From: a bacterium SCSIO 12741
GTDB lineage: Bacteria > Bacteroidota > Bacteroidia > Flavobacteriales_G > Salibacteraceae
Direction of reading: 5' to 3'
Assembly: GCA_024398055.1 (NCBI GenBank)
Contig: CP073749.1
Span: 2,666,594 to 2,730,593, forward strand
Length of the DNA stretch: 64,000 nt
Part shown: one piece after another, positions 46,601 to 53,444 of the stretch
How the letters are laid out: the number at the start of each line of letters is the position of its first letter
How positions within the stretch are numbered: the stretch's first letter is position 1
Program-made: the position numbers and the translations under genes
Notes under the pieces: generated by a model
Told to the model about the DNA's origin: nothing
The model's input: the letters and a program-made list of their open reading frames with translations, nothing else
Database searches by the model: none

Positions 46601-46809
46601 TGAATATCGAACTGAACCTAAACGGTGCTGAGAACGTAAGCGTTCGTGTACTGACTTCTTTGGGTGAAGTAGTTGAAGTAGTAGAGCGCGGTGAAGTTGC
46701 TCAGGACAATATCTCTATTGATCTGACAAACTTGGCTGTTGGAATGTACTACGTTGAAACTACCATCGGTAGTGAACAAGTGATTAGCAAAATTCAATTG
46801 TCACGATAA
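40690..46809 (+). CDS. Giant secreted beta-helix/SprB-repeat protein with T9SS sorting domain
   Basis: A 2,039-residue protein, probably a surface adhesin. Signal peptide 1-23 (cut after SANA). GEVED-like domain 78-168 (LWIDWNNDQDFNDPGEA, GDVEDYTFHV). Two tandem units follow, each a CARDB-like Ig domain (about 170-277 and 712-810) plus a right-handed parallel beta-helix (about 290-610 and 823-1170). The helices are rich in Tyr, with rungs such as GIYSYYGT and GVYAYYGE. A third Ig-like domain (1237-1340) and a beta-sandwich module (1342-1500) follow, then about five SprB-like repeats (1570-1947; YTYEWSNG, YTYSWNAGG, VTDSVGC). The type A T9SS domain (1953-2039; FQIYPNPTTG, GMYYVE) ends the chain. 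Codon bias resembles dnaK, suggesting high expression. A strong terminator follows. Confidence 0.93.
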   Translation: MKKCYKFLMVLAAGVFVTFSANAQYCNPNTSSSWGSNQEVKTTGGVVNISKNTGTSNNSVNDFTATDSCSYGLGTTASVELKHSYSAGLWIDWNNDQDFNDPGEAIFVPSSYNGGSTITETHTFTVPNTAATGSLRMRVLQGYYWQMQPCGYSSYTGDVEDYTFHVIPPVPNDAAATELSPSTLCTGLQPLNVRVVNMGSDTLKQVRVHGVVGTTTFTPITLTGLLLPRLADTLVTIGSYNFTPSTVVNMDFWTSLPNNVTDQNTVNDSIGFLNFKASLSGTYTVGTAGDFGTIKAAIDALEANGVCGPVILNLKEETFDEQVQIDAIPGVSMVNDVTIQSDPTNTNNSVWEYNSSSANNYVCSFNNSAHVSIKNITMISKNGSYGRVVDMRGYNHHITLDNDSLETRTTTSTSTNMAMVYDWTGGANKAEDITITNCDFTNGSYGIYAYGVSSSNHQFRWTIENNTFMDFVYRGVYAYYGEEYEINYNVMKGKGTYCCGPSGVYCYYNYKTNVIGNDIEVAGTSYSYPLYYYRCYGTSSDRYLVANNMVKATRATATGSVYGIYSYYANYVDVSHNSVYVAGGNGSSTRGIYSYYGTSTTLQNNAVRNDGNGHAFYILGSKTRTNNAGFAPNGTGHWNTSLGTNSVVADPDFVSTTDLHAKSPALHNAGANLTALIDDDFDGDIRCPLAGCTGSGLAPDIGADEFWLPDYDAGVSELASAAPCPGNQTVMVKVKNYGAKTLTSFKVDWTINGVGQTQLVVPSSAIAPGNDTTVTLGSHMFTLGVADNFMFYTSDPSGQTDQKNSNDSLPEMIQPAMSGIFTIGSNGDYTSVDSAVMDLKNLGVCGPLTFHLDDSVWVGDVDYGSINGVSAVNTVRFTSDPNNTQMGEIEGKISFENAEYVRFDHLIVTNTGYGFHLKGNCNNIMIDSNDINIPKSTSNATAGIYDDNGSNCKDIDIIGNDISGSYWAIRFYGGGSGRNARDEGVNISGNTMTDYSQYGLYAYYQLDMHVDDNIMRNDPGVYYSPYGINIRYSNNHTLRRNHITINSGGGGYGIYDYYGNYYNRQSADSNLTYANSVANVNDQNAGTQYGIYMYRGYNYKFIHNTIRNSSSSNFSRALYTYYMYNSAFYNNFISNERGAYTWYHNRTWSNCTNDYNAFWTGNIANNGTFGITVGTNSVNATPRFKDEANGDLRPNSLELDSAGMAGTGVSMDNRSGMYDATHPDIGAHSFVPCFFDGAMRDLSHGYAGIPAGQSVRLNATVASAGLDTITGVTVNFDVNGNTSSTPIGMMLIDSDTTINTVAALGTTVGVYQARASVAINESDCDAENDTIYTSINITDTVYQREDDTASTNGIGNPTPLEFGQTFEVFTADTLTSVDFWLTTPTVGATVRVLIYNTDSAGAPDQLMDSTRAEMVQVNTGMWYTQKVGCEGIILQPGVYFVSVHQVNPVNMSLGYNTSRNGSARYIYVDLYDGNGWRRSDDAGLNPIVDNMTFLLRANFGRWGAPDVLEPTTTICNGGTAEIVPNQKYQSQIWSNGLFFPTLTVATAGTYGVTVWDDIGCKYSDSTIASVTQPIVLTANPTAASCGMSDGSATAAASGTSAPYTYEWSNGMTGDAVSGLAGDDYQVTVTDSVGCTEVLDVQVLGAYPTISNSWTHPTCNGDANGTATSTVDAGVMPYTYSWNAGGTPNASTNVGLIAGTYYVSVTDASGCTSIDTVDVMQTPVINVGMGAASPSACKMADGSATASITGGMAPYQYFWSDPNSQSTSKAVGLGEGTYDVTITDALGCVKTGKVTVVDPNSPVISTADQNLNCSYDTTSIVTMFTGGTAPFTYSWDYMNAQTADLNGVGPGKYKLHMVDAAGCDDDAVITISAPDPVTITFTNIVDNGQNKVEATASAVGGTTPYQSYTWSNGDTTATSTRLANGVNTVTVVDDNGCTFSAQIDIFSEYTGINNLLATGAFQIYPNPTTGLVNIELNLNGAENVSVRVLTSLGEVVEVVERGEVAQDNISIDLTNLAVGMYYVETTIGSEQVISKIQLSR

Positions 46810-46830
46810 GAACAGGTACTAACCTGTAAG

Positions 46831-46862
46831 AAAAACCCCGACTTTTGTCGGGGTTTTTTTTT
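46831..46862 (+). terminator. Strong Rho-independent terminator of the giant T9SS protein gene
   Basis: A 7-bp GC-rich stem (46836-46842 CCCCGAC with 46847-46853 GTCGGGG) with a TTTT loop, flanked by AAAAA and nine T residues. The A/T flanks extend the stem and make it bidirectional in form. It lies 22 nt after the stop codon. Confidence 0.95.
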
Positions 46863-46903
46863 GCTCTAAACTGAAGTAAGGTTACGATCGTATAGAATAA
46901 GCA

Positions 46904-47889
46904 ATGGCTAAAGTTTGGTATAGAATTCCTGGGGAATCGGGATGTTGTGTGGAAGGTACTTGGGATGATTTGTCCTCGGATTGGAATGCATGGAATGATA
47001 AGGAAGGATTCATTATGCATTCTTTTGATGGAAGCAAAACCTATTTGATTCGGGGAGAAGTATCCAACCTGGATTCCAATACCTATAAAGTAGCCGAGAG
47101 GGGCACTAATTCATCGAATCTATCCGATCCTTCTAAATCCTATGACCAGGCCTTTACAAGCGCCTTGAAAGCTTTGCAAAAGGGGAGTTAAAAAAGGTCG
47201 TGTTGAGCCGGTATTTGGAAGTCCCTTTTCAAGATGATCCCTTCCGATTGTTTCAGGCATTGGATCAGTTATACCCAAAGGCCTTCGTTTATGTAGCAGA
47301 ATTGGAAGGTGAAATTTGGGCCGCCGCTACTCCGGAGTTGTTTCTAAATAGAGATAAACAAGAGGTACAGACCTATGCTTTGGCCGGAACCTTACCGGTA
47401 GATTCGATCGAACCATGGAATGAAAAAACTAAACACGAGCAACAAATTGTCACCGACTACATAAGTAAACTATGGGCAGAAGAAGGTATTTCACCTATTC
47501 AATGTGATGGCCCCAATACGCATGAAGCTGGTGCAGTGAAACACTTATTGACCATGTTAAGGGGACAAAGCCCAATCAATTGGTCTGCTTCTCGACTCGT
47601 ACAACGAATGCATCCCACACCGGCTGTATGCGGGGAGCCCTTGCTTGAAAGCCAAAAATGGATTGAACAACATGAAGGCTACGATCGTTCCTTTTATACG
47701 GGTGTTGTTGGTTCCATAAGCCCTGAAAATTGGAAATTATTTGTGAACCTTCGGTGCCTTCGGATTAAGAATAATATAGCCAGAATTTATGTTGGCGGCG
47801 GACTCACAGCAGAATCTGAGTTGCAATCAGAATGGAGGGAAACTGAGCACAAATCAAGGACCCTTTTGTCTGTGATGGAAAATTTGTAG
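46904..47889 (+). pseudogene. menF: Isochorismate synthase MenF, frameshifted at a G4 run
   Basis: Converts chorismate to isochorismate, the first menaquinone step. The gene is split into 46904-47191 and 47200-47889. Adding one G to GGGG at 47182-47185 turns ALKALQKGS-stop into ALKALQKGELKKVVLSRYLE, the conserved family region, and restores a 328-residue protein. C-terminal motifs of the chorismate-binding fold are intact: AATPELFLNR, TYALAGTLP, VQRMHPTPAVCGEPLL, SFYTGVVGSI and IYVGGGLTAES. It opens the men operon 11 nt before menD. Because the other five men genes are intact, a consensus error is more likely than real loss. A -1 ribosomal slip on the same G run would also restore the product. 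Confidence 0.9.
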
Positions 47890-47900
47890 AATTTAGCGGG

Positions 47901-49589
47901 ATGAATACGGATAAAGAGGGATTGGTAGTTCTTGCAGAACTTTTTTTCCAAAAAGGTGGCAAGACAGTAATCGTTTCTCCGGGATCTCGAAATGCTCCCA
48001 TTTTCAAGGCTTTTCAGTGCCATTCTGAGATCGAATGTGTTTCGATAGTAGATGAACGCGCAGCTGCGTTTTTTGCCCTTGGAATCGCTCAATCAACGGG
48101 TCGACCTGTGGGCTTGATCTGTACCAGTGGAACGGCTTTACTCAATTATGCTCCGGCCATGGCTGAAGCATTCTACCAAAACTTGCCTTTGGTAGCTATT
48201 ACTGCAGATAGACCCTCAGCTTGGATCGATCAGGCGGAGGGGCAATCCATTCAACAGGAAGGTGCTTTTCGTAATTTCTCCCGGTATTCAATTCAAATGG
48301 AATCTGAATTTCGCTCGGAAGATGAACGCTGGTTCGCTGAACGGAAAATTAACGAAGCCTTGAATAGAGCTTTGTTGGGAGACCGTGGGCCAGTTCATAT
48401 AAACGTTCCATTATCCGAACCGCTCTACCAGGAAAAAGAATGGGAGCAAATTCGGGTAAAGAATATTCAATCGGCAGCTACTTGGCAGCAACTTACACCT
48501 GAAGAAGAAGCGGAAACCAGAACCCTTTGGAATGCTTCAAAGCGAAAAATGATTTTGTGTGGAAGCCTTCCACCCAATGATTCGCTCAATGTTGTGCTGT
48601 CTCAATTGGCAGAACGAAGCGATACGGTGGTGTTGTGTGAAACGGTTTCCAATCTCTCAGGAGAAAATCTGATATCAACCGTGGACAGGGCCCTGGAATG
48701 CCTGAATACAACGGATGATACCAAACCAGATTTACTGATTTCTATTGGTGCACAAGTAGTATCCAAACGTATCAAAGCCTTTTTAAGGGGAGCCGGAATC
48801 AAACATCACTGGAATTTTTCCAAGGAGTTTCAGGTAGTAGATACCTTCCAAAGTTTAAATCGCATTTATCCCATTGAACCCGTTGAGTTACTTTCCTTTT
48901 TAAGTGACACCTCGGAAGTAGAGGACACAGGATTTAAATCATCCTGGCTTCAGGCCCACCAACAAGGTAGAAAAGGACACGATGCATTTTTGAATCAAGC
49001 TCCTTTTTCTGACCTAAAAGCATTTGGCCCGTTGCTTCAACATATTCCGGCAAACTATCATCTGCAATTAGGAAATAGTAGCGTAGTGCGATATGCCCAG
49101 CTATTTGAGTCTCCTCATATTCGCTCCCAAAGGGCCAACAGAGGAACCAGTGGCATTGATGGAAGTGCTTCTACAGCTGCAGGCTTTGGTTATGGAAGTA
49201 AGGAACCCGTAGTGCATATTAGTGGTGATATCAGCTTTCTATACGATTCCAATTCATTGTGGAATGAGTCCCTCCCAAAAGACTTCCGAATCATTGTAAT
49301 TAACAACCAGGGCGGAGGCATTTTTCGCTACATCGCCGGTCCTCGATCAGTGGACGGTTTTGAGCAGTATTTAGAAACGCACCATGGCTTGAATCTCCAG
49401 GGAATAGCCACTACCTTTGGCCTGGAATACAGAGCCTCAAATAACGAAGCGGAACTTGAGGAGCAATTAAAGGTTTTTTTCTCGGAAAGTAATACGGCAA
49501 GGTTGCTTGAAGTATTTACACCGAGGTTGGATAACGCAGAGGTTCTTAAACACTATTTTACTCATTTAAAGGACTATAACCATGGATAA
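47901..49589 (+). CDS. menD: SEPHCHC synthase MenD
   Basis: ThDP-dependent enzyme that joins isochorismate with the succinic semialdehyde unit from 2-oxoglutarate. The protein has 562 residues, normal for MenD. The N-terminal domain has TVIVSPGSRNAPI and the catalytic Glu region VDERAAAFFALG, then GLICTSGTALLNYAPA. The C-terminal ThDP/Mg motif is HISGDISFLYDSNSLW followed by IVINNQGGGIFRYI. RANRGTSGIDGS is the conserved Arg loop. Second gene of the menFDBACE operon; its end overlaps menB by 8 nt. There is no MenH domain fused to it. Confidence 0.96.
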   Translation: MNTDKEGLVVLAELFFQKGGKTVIVSPGSRNAPIFKAFQCHSEIECVSIVDERAAAFFALGIAQSTGRPVGLICTSGTALLNYAPAMAEAFYQNLPLVAITADRPSAWIDQAEGQSIQQEGAFRNFSRYSIQMESEFRSEDERWFAERKINEALNRALLGDRGPVHINVPLSEPLYQEKEWEQIRVKNIQSAATWQQLTPEEEAETRTLWNASKRKMILCGSLPPNDSLNVVLSQLAERSDTVVLCETVSNLSGENLISTVDRALECLNTTDDTKPDLLISIGAQVVSKRIKAFLRGAGIKHHWNFSKEFQVVDTFQSLNRIYPIEPVELLSFLSDTSEVEDTGFKSSWLQAHQQGRKGHDAFLNQAPFSDLKAFGPLLQHIPANYHLQLGNSSVVRYAQLFESPHIRSQRANRGTSGIDGSASTAAGFGYGSKEPVVHISGDISFLYDSNSLWNESLPKDFRIIVINNQGGGIFRYIAGPRSVDGFEQYLETHHGLNLQGIATTFGLEYRASNNEAELEEQLKVFFSESNTARLLEVFTPRLDNAEVLKHYFTHLKDYNHG

Positions 49590-50424
49590 ACCCAATTGGC
49601 AAACAGTCGGCCAGTTCGAAGATATTACCTACAAAAAATGCAACGGGGTAGCCCGAATTGCCTTTAATCGACCTGAAGTACGAAATGCATTTCGCCCCAA
49701 AACAGTGGGAGAATTGTACAAAGCTTTCCTTGATGCCCGGGAAGATACTTCCATTGGAGTGGTATTGTTTTCTGGTGAAGGGCCATCACCCAAAGATGGT
49801 GGCTGGGCTTATTGCAGTGGTGGAGACCAAAGCGTAAGAGGCCGTCAGGGATATGTCGGAGAAGATGGAATGCACCGGTTAAATATCCTGGAAGTGCAGC
49901 GTTTGATTCGTTTTATGCCGAAAGTCGTGATTGCCGTCGTACCAGGTTGGGCAGTTGGCGGTGGTCACAGTTTGCACGTCGTGTGCGACTTGACATTGGC
50001 CAGTAAAGAACATGCGATCTTTAAACAAACCGATGCTGATGTAACCAGTTTTGATGGAGGCTACGGGTCCGCCTATTTGGCAAAAATGGTAGGGCAAAAA
50101 AGAGCACGTGAGATCTTCTTTTTAGGAAGAAATTATTCCGCTCAGGAAGCTTTTGAAATGGGCATGGTCAATGCGGTTATTCCACACGAAGAATTGGAAG
50201 ATACGGCCTATCAATGGGCCCGGGAGATTTTGCAAAAATCACCCACCTCTATCAAAATGCTCAAGTTTGCCTTCAACGCTACCGACGATGGTATGGTGGG
50301 GCAACAAATTTTTGCTGGAGAAGCTACCCGTTTAACGTATATGACGGATGAGGCCAAAGAAGGCCGGAATGCCTTCCTGGAAAAAAGAAAACCTGATTTT
50401 TCAGATATCAAGTGGATTCCTTGA
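49582..50424 (+). CDS. menB: 1,4-dihydroxy-2-naphthoyl-CoA synthase MenB
   Basis: Crotonase-fold enzyme that closes the naphthoquinone ring from o-succinylbenzoyl-CoA. The protein has 280 residues. Key motifs are ARIAFNRPEVRNAFRPKTV, AYCSGGDQSVRGRQGY (oxyanion-hole and CoA site), VIAVVPGWAVGGGHSLHVVCD, and DADVTSFDGGYGSAYLA with the catalytic Asp and Ser. The C-terminal KRKPDFSDIKWIP is the usual end. Fully intact, and coupled to menD. Confidence 0.97.
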   Translation: MDKPNWQTVGQFEDITYKKCNGVARIAFNRPEVRNAFRPKTVGELYKAFLDAREDTSIGVVLFSGEGPSPKDGGWAYCSGGDQSVRGRQGYVGEDGMHRLNILEVQRLIRFMPKVVIAVVPGWAVGGGHSLHVVCDLTLASKEHAIFKQTDADVTSFDGGYGSAYLAKMVGQKRAREIFFLGRNYSAQEAFEMGMVNAVIPHEELEDTAYQWAREILQKSPTSIKMLKFAFNATDDGMVGQQIFAGEATRLTYMTDEAKEGRNAFLEKRKPDFSDIKWIP

Positions 50425-50437
50425 TCAATCATTAATT

Positions 50438-51349
50438 ATGGCTGAAATTAAGGCTTGGTTAGGCGCTTTTCGATTGAGAACATTACCTCTCGCCTTATCC
50501 TGTATTATTACCGGATCGATGGCTGCCTGGGGAAGTGAGAGCTTTTCCCCTTCCATATTTGCCTGGGCCATTTTAACTACGGTGCTGTTGCAGGTGTTGT
50601 CCAATCTGGCCAATGATTTGGGTGATGCCGAAAAAGGTACTGACAATGAAAACCGGTTAGGCCCTGCACGAGCGGTTCAAAGTGGTGTGATCAGTAAAGA
50701 GGCCATGAAAAAGGCGGTTATCATTTGTGGTATTCTGGCTTTGTTTTCTGGGGTTTACCTGCTTTTCTTGGCTTTTGATTCCTGGAATCTGACCTGGCTC
50801 TTGTTTTTTATTTTGGGGCTGGCTTCAATCCTGGCAGCGATCAAATACACGATGGGCAAGGGAGCTTATGGGTACCGAGGTTTGGGAGACTTGTTTGTCT
50901 TTCTATTTTTTGGTCTGGTCGGTGTTTTGGGAGCCTACTTTCTTCAAACTGGACAAATTCAGTGGCACACCTGGCTCCCAGCCGTTACTATTGGTTGTTT
51001 TTCGGTGGGAGTGCTCAATTTGAACAACATGCGTGATATTGACAATGACCGCGATTCGGGGAAGCGAACTTTGGTGGTTTCAATGGGGCTTCCAGCGGCG
51101 CGTTGGTATCATCTGTCTTTACTCTTAGTAGGTTGGTTGGCGATGTTGTTGTTCACCTTTGAGAATTGGAAGTCACCTTGGCAATTATTGTTTTTGGTCA
51201 CCTTACCTCTTTTTATAGCCAATGGCAAAAAAGCATACACCCACAAAACCCCTCAAGAACTTATTCCCTCGCTCAAACAATTGGCTTTAGGAACCTTCTT
51301 TTTTAGCCTCACGTTTGCCACCGGAATCATTTTAGCTCAGTGGTTATGA
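50438..51349 (+). CDS. menA: 1,4-dihydroxy-2-naphthoate polyprenyltransferase MenA
   Basis: Integral-membrane UbiA-family prenyltransferase that attaches the isoprenoid tail and decarboxylates the ring. ATG 50438 (MAEIKAWLGAFRLRTLPLA) gives 303 residues and a natural start; the ORF start at 50348 lies inside menB. About 8-9 membrane helices. The first Asp-rich motif is NLANDLGDAEKGTDNENR and the second LNNMRDIDNDRDSGKRTL, which bind Mg and the prenyl diphosphate. Its stop overlaps the menC start by ATGA. Confidence 0.95.
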   Translation: MAEIKAWLGAFRLRTLPLALSCIITGSMAAWGSESFSPSIFAWAILTTVLLQVLSNLANDLGDAEKGTDNENRLGPARAVQSGVISKEAMKKAVIICGILALFSGVYLLFLAFDSWNLTWLLFFILGLASILAAIKYTMGKGAYGYRGLGDLFVFLFFGLVGVLGAYFLQTGQIQWHTWLPAVTIGCFSVGVLNLNNMRDIDNDRDSGKRTLVVSMGLPAARWYHLSLLLVGWLAMLLFTFENWKSPWQLLFLVTLPLFIANGKKAYTHKTPQELIPSLKQLALGTFFFSLTFATGIILAQWL

Positions 51350-52413
51350 TTCGGGCTACTTGCATTCCTTATCAGCTTCATTTTAAAAGACCTGGTGGAA
51401 CCTCGCGTGGAGTTCTTCGTCAAAAGGAGACTTGGTTTATCCGATTGGAGGACACAGATACCGGTAAAGTTGGAATCGGTGAAACGGGACTATTCCGTGG
51501 CTTGAGTTACGACGATCGACCGGAATATGCTCAAAAAATCCAGCAGGTGTGTGGGGCTATCCAAGATTGGGATTCATTAAATGTTTCTTTATCTCAATTG
51601 ACCGATTGGCCATCCATTCGATTTGGGTTGGAATCTGCGTATTTGGCCCTTCAGGCGGATAAGGAGTGGGAGTTGTTTCCTTCCGCCTTTACCCGATCCG
51701 AAGCCGGAATTCCCATTAATGGATTGATTTGGATGGGGGATCCTGCTTTTATGAAGGAGCAGATTCAAGAAAAGATTCAGGCTGGATTTCGTTGCCTGAA
51801 ATTGAAAATCGGGGCTTTGGATTTTGATAAGGAAATCGAGATACTTTCCGAAATTCGAAAGACTTTTGATCCAAGCGAATTAGAAATTCGGGTGGATGCC
51901 AATGGAGCCTTTTCACCAGCAGAGACCTTGGACAAATTAAAGCGATTAAATCGGTTTCATTTGCATTCGATTGAGCAGCCGATCCGGGCGGGGCAATTGG
52001 ATGAAATGAAGGATTTGGTGAGCAAAACCCCTTTTCCCATTGCTTTGGACGAGGAACTAATTGGTGTGACGCGACCTGAGGACCAAGATCGTTTGTTAAC
52101 TGAAATTCAACCCCAATATATTATTCTCAAGCCAGCACTGGTAGGGGGCTTGGAAGCTTCAAGAACCTGGATTCGGAAAGCAGAAGAACGTGGAATGGGT
52201 TGGTGGATAACGTCGGCCCTGGAATCCAACATTGGCTTAAATGCTATTGCTCAATTTACCTATTCGCTCCAAACGGACCGTTATCAAGGACTGGGAACAG
52301 GTCAACTCTTTACCAATAACATTTCATCTCCCTTGGAAATTCGGGATGCGCATCTCTATTATGGAACAGGAGAGTGGGAGGTTCAATCCTTAAATTGGAA
52401 TGATCCATCCTAA
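51346..52413 (+). CDS. menC: o-Succinylbenzoate synthase MenC
   Basis: Enolase-superfamily dehydratase of the menaquinone pathway, 355 residues. The ATG at 51346 overlaps the menA stop; the GTG at 51340 is a less likely start. Catalytic features are the K-x-K pair in FRCLKLKIGALDFD, metal ligands in EIRVDANGAFSP, SIEQPI and IALDEEL, and the second lysine in YIILKPALVGGLE. The capping domain at the N-terminus has the specificity-loop region IRLEDTDTGKVGIGETGLF. It overlaps menE by 14 nt. Confidence 0.94.
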   Translation: MIRATCIPYQLHFKRPGGTSRGVLRQKETWFIRLEDTDTGKVGIGETGLFRGLSYDDRPEYAQKIQQVCGAIQDWDSLNVSLSQLTDWPSIRFGLESAYLALQADKEWELFPSAFTRSEAGIPINGLIWMGDPAFMKEQIQEKIQAGFRCLKLKIGALDFDKEIEILSEIRKTFDPSELEIRVDANGAFSPAETLDKLKRLNRFHLHSIEQPIRAGQLDEMKDLVSKTPFPIALDEELIGVTRPEDQDRLLTEIQPQYIILKPALVGGLEASRTWIRKAEERGMGWWITSALESNIGLNAIAQFTYSLQTDRYQGLGTGQLFTNNISSPLEIRDAHLYYGTGEWEVQSLNWNDPS

Positions 52414-53440
52414 GTTCTCCATAAATGGAAAGGCGTTTGATTCAAACGCTCTTGAGAATGGGGAGCTATTCCCTCAAGAATTAGCTTCCATTCTTCAAAA
52501 CTGGATGAGTGATGAAAAGCTCATGAAACTCCAATCATCTGGAACGACCACGGGTGAGCCCAAGCCTATTTATCTTGAAAAGTCGAAAATGATGGCCTCT
52601 GCTCAAATGACCGTGCAGTTTTTGGGATTGAGAGCAGGAGATACAGCCTGGTTGACCTTGTCGCCTAAATATATTGGGGGGCTAATGATGGTGGTTAGGG
52701 CGATGATTACAGGAATGAATCTGCATGTGGATGGTCCGGATATGGACTCCTTGGTGGCTTCAAAACGGCCGGAACAAATCGATTTGGGCGCCATGGTTCC
52801 CCATCAGGTGATGACTTTATTGGAACGTGCTCCTGAGAAGTTGAGAAATATCCAGAATCTGTTAATCGGTGGTGGACCCGTTTCAGGAACGCTGGCATCC
52901 GATTTAAAGGAGGTTGGGGGTAGAGTATACTCGACGTTTGGAATGAGCGAAACCATCAGCCATATTGCCCTAAAACAAATAAATGGTGCCGATTCTCAGG
53001 CTTATTATCAAACCTTACCGGGTATAAGCATTCAAAGTATTGGCGGGTGCCTGTCGATCAAAGCTCCAGGGCTGTTAGAAGAAGAACTGTTGACCCGAGA
53101 TCGGGTGGAGATCCATTCTCCACGAGAATTTGTCTGGTTAGGCCGAAGCGATTTTATGATCAACAGTGGTGGCGTAAAAATCCATCCAGAAAAACTGGAG
53201 GAACGATTGGATAATCAGCTGAGCTGTTCCTTCGCTTTTATTGGAATTCCTCATTCAACGCTTGGGCAACAGCTCGTTTTGGTCGTGGAGGGTGATGTCC
53301 CGACCCATCTGGATTGGTCGGATTTTCAGCGCTATGAAATTCCCAAGAAGGTACTTAGCTTAAGCCATTTTCCCAGAACAGATACCGGTAAAATCAAGCG
53401 AGGGGTACTCCAGGAAATTATTCTGGATCAACTCAAATAA
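52400..53440 (+). CDS. menE: o-Succinylbenzoate-CoA ligase MenE (short form)
   Basis: Acyl-adenylate-forming ligase that attaches CoA to o-succinylbenzoate. The protein has 346 residues, shorter than the 450-490 of E. coli or Bacillus enzymes because the N-terminal region is reduced, as is usual in Bacteroidota. The P-loop is LQSSGTTTGEPKPIYLEKSK. Other motifs are STFGMSETISHIALK (the A5-like region), FVWLGRSDFMINSGGVKIHPE and the C-terminal catalytic lysine in PRTDTGKIKRG. Last gene of the men operon; the next gene is convergent and 4 bp away. No menH gene is present in the cluster. Confidence 0.93.
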   Translation: MIHPKFSINGKAFDSNALENGELFPQELASILQNWMSDEKLMKLQSSGTTTGEPKPIYLEKSKMMASAQMTVQFLGLRAGDTAWLTLSPKYIGGLMMVVRAMITGMNLHVDGPDMDSLVASKRPEQIDLGAMVPHQVMTLLERAPEKLRNIQNLLIGGGPVSGTLASDLKEVGGRVYSTFGMSETISHIALKQINGADSQAYYQTLPGISIQSIGGCLSIKAPGLLEEELLTRDRVEIHSPREFVWLGRSDFMINSGGVKIHPEKLEERLDNQLSCSFAFIGIPHSTLGQQLVLVVEGDVPTHLDWSDFQRYEIPKKVLSLSHFPRTDTGKIKRGVLQEIILDQLK

Positions 53441-53444
53441 TGGG

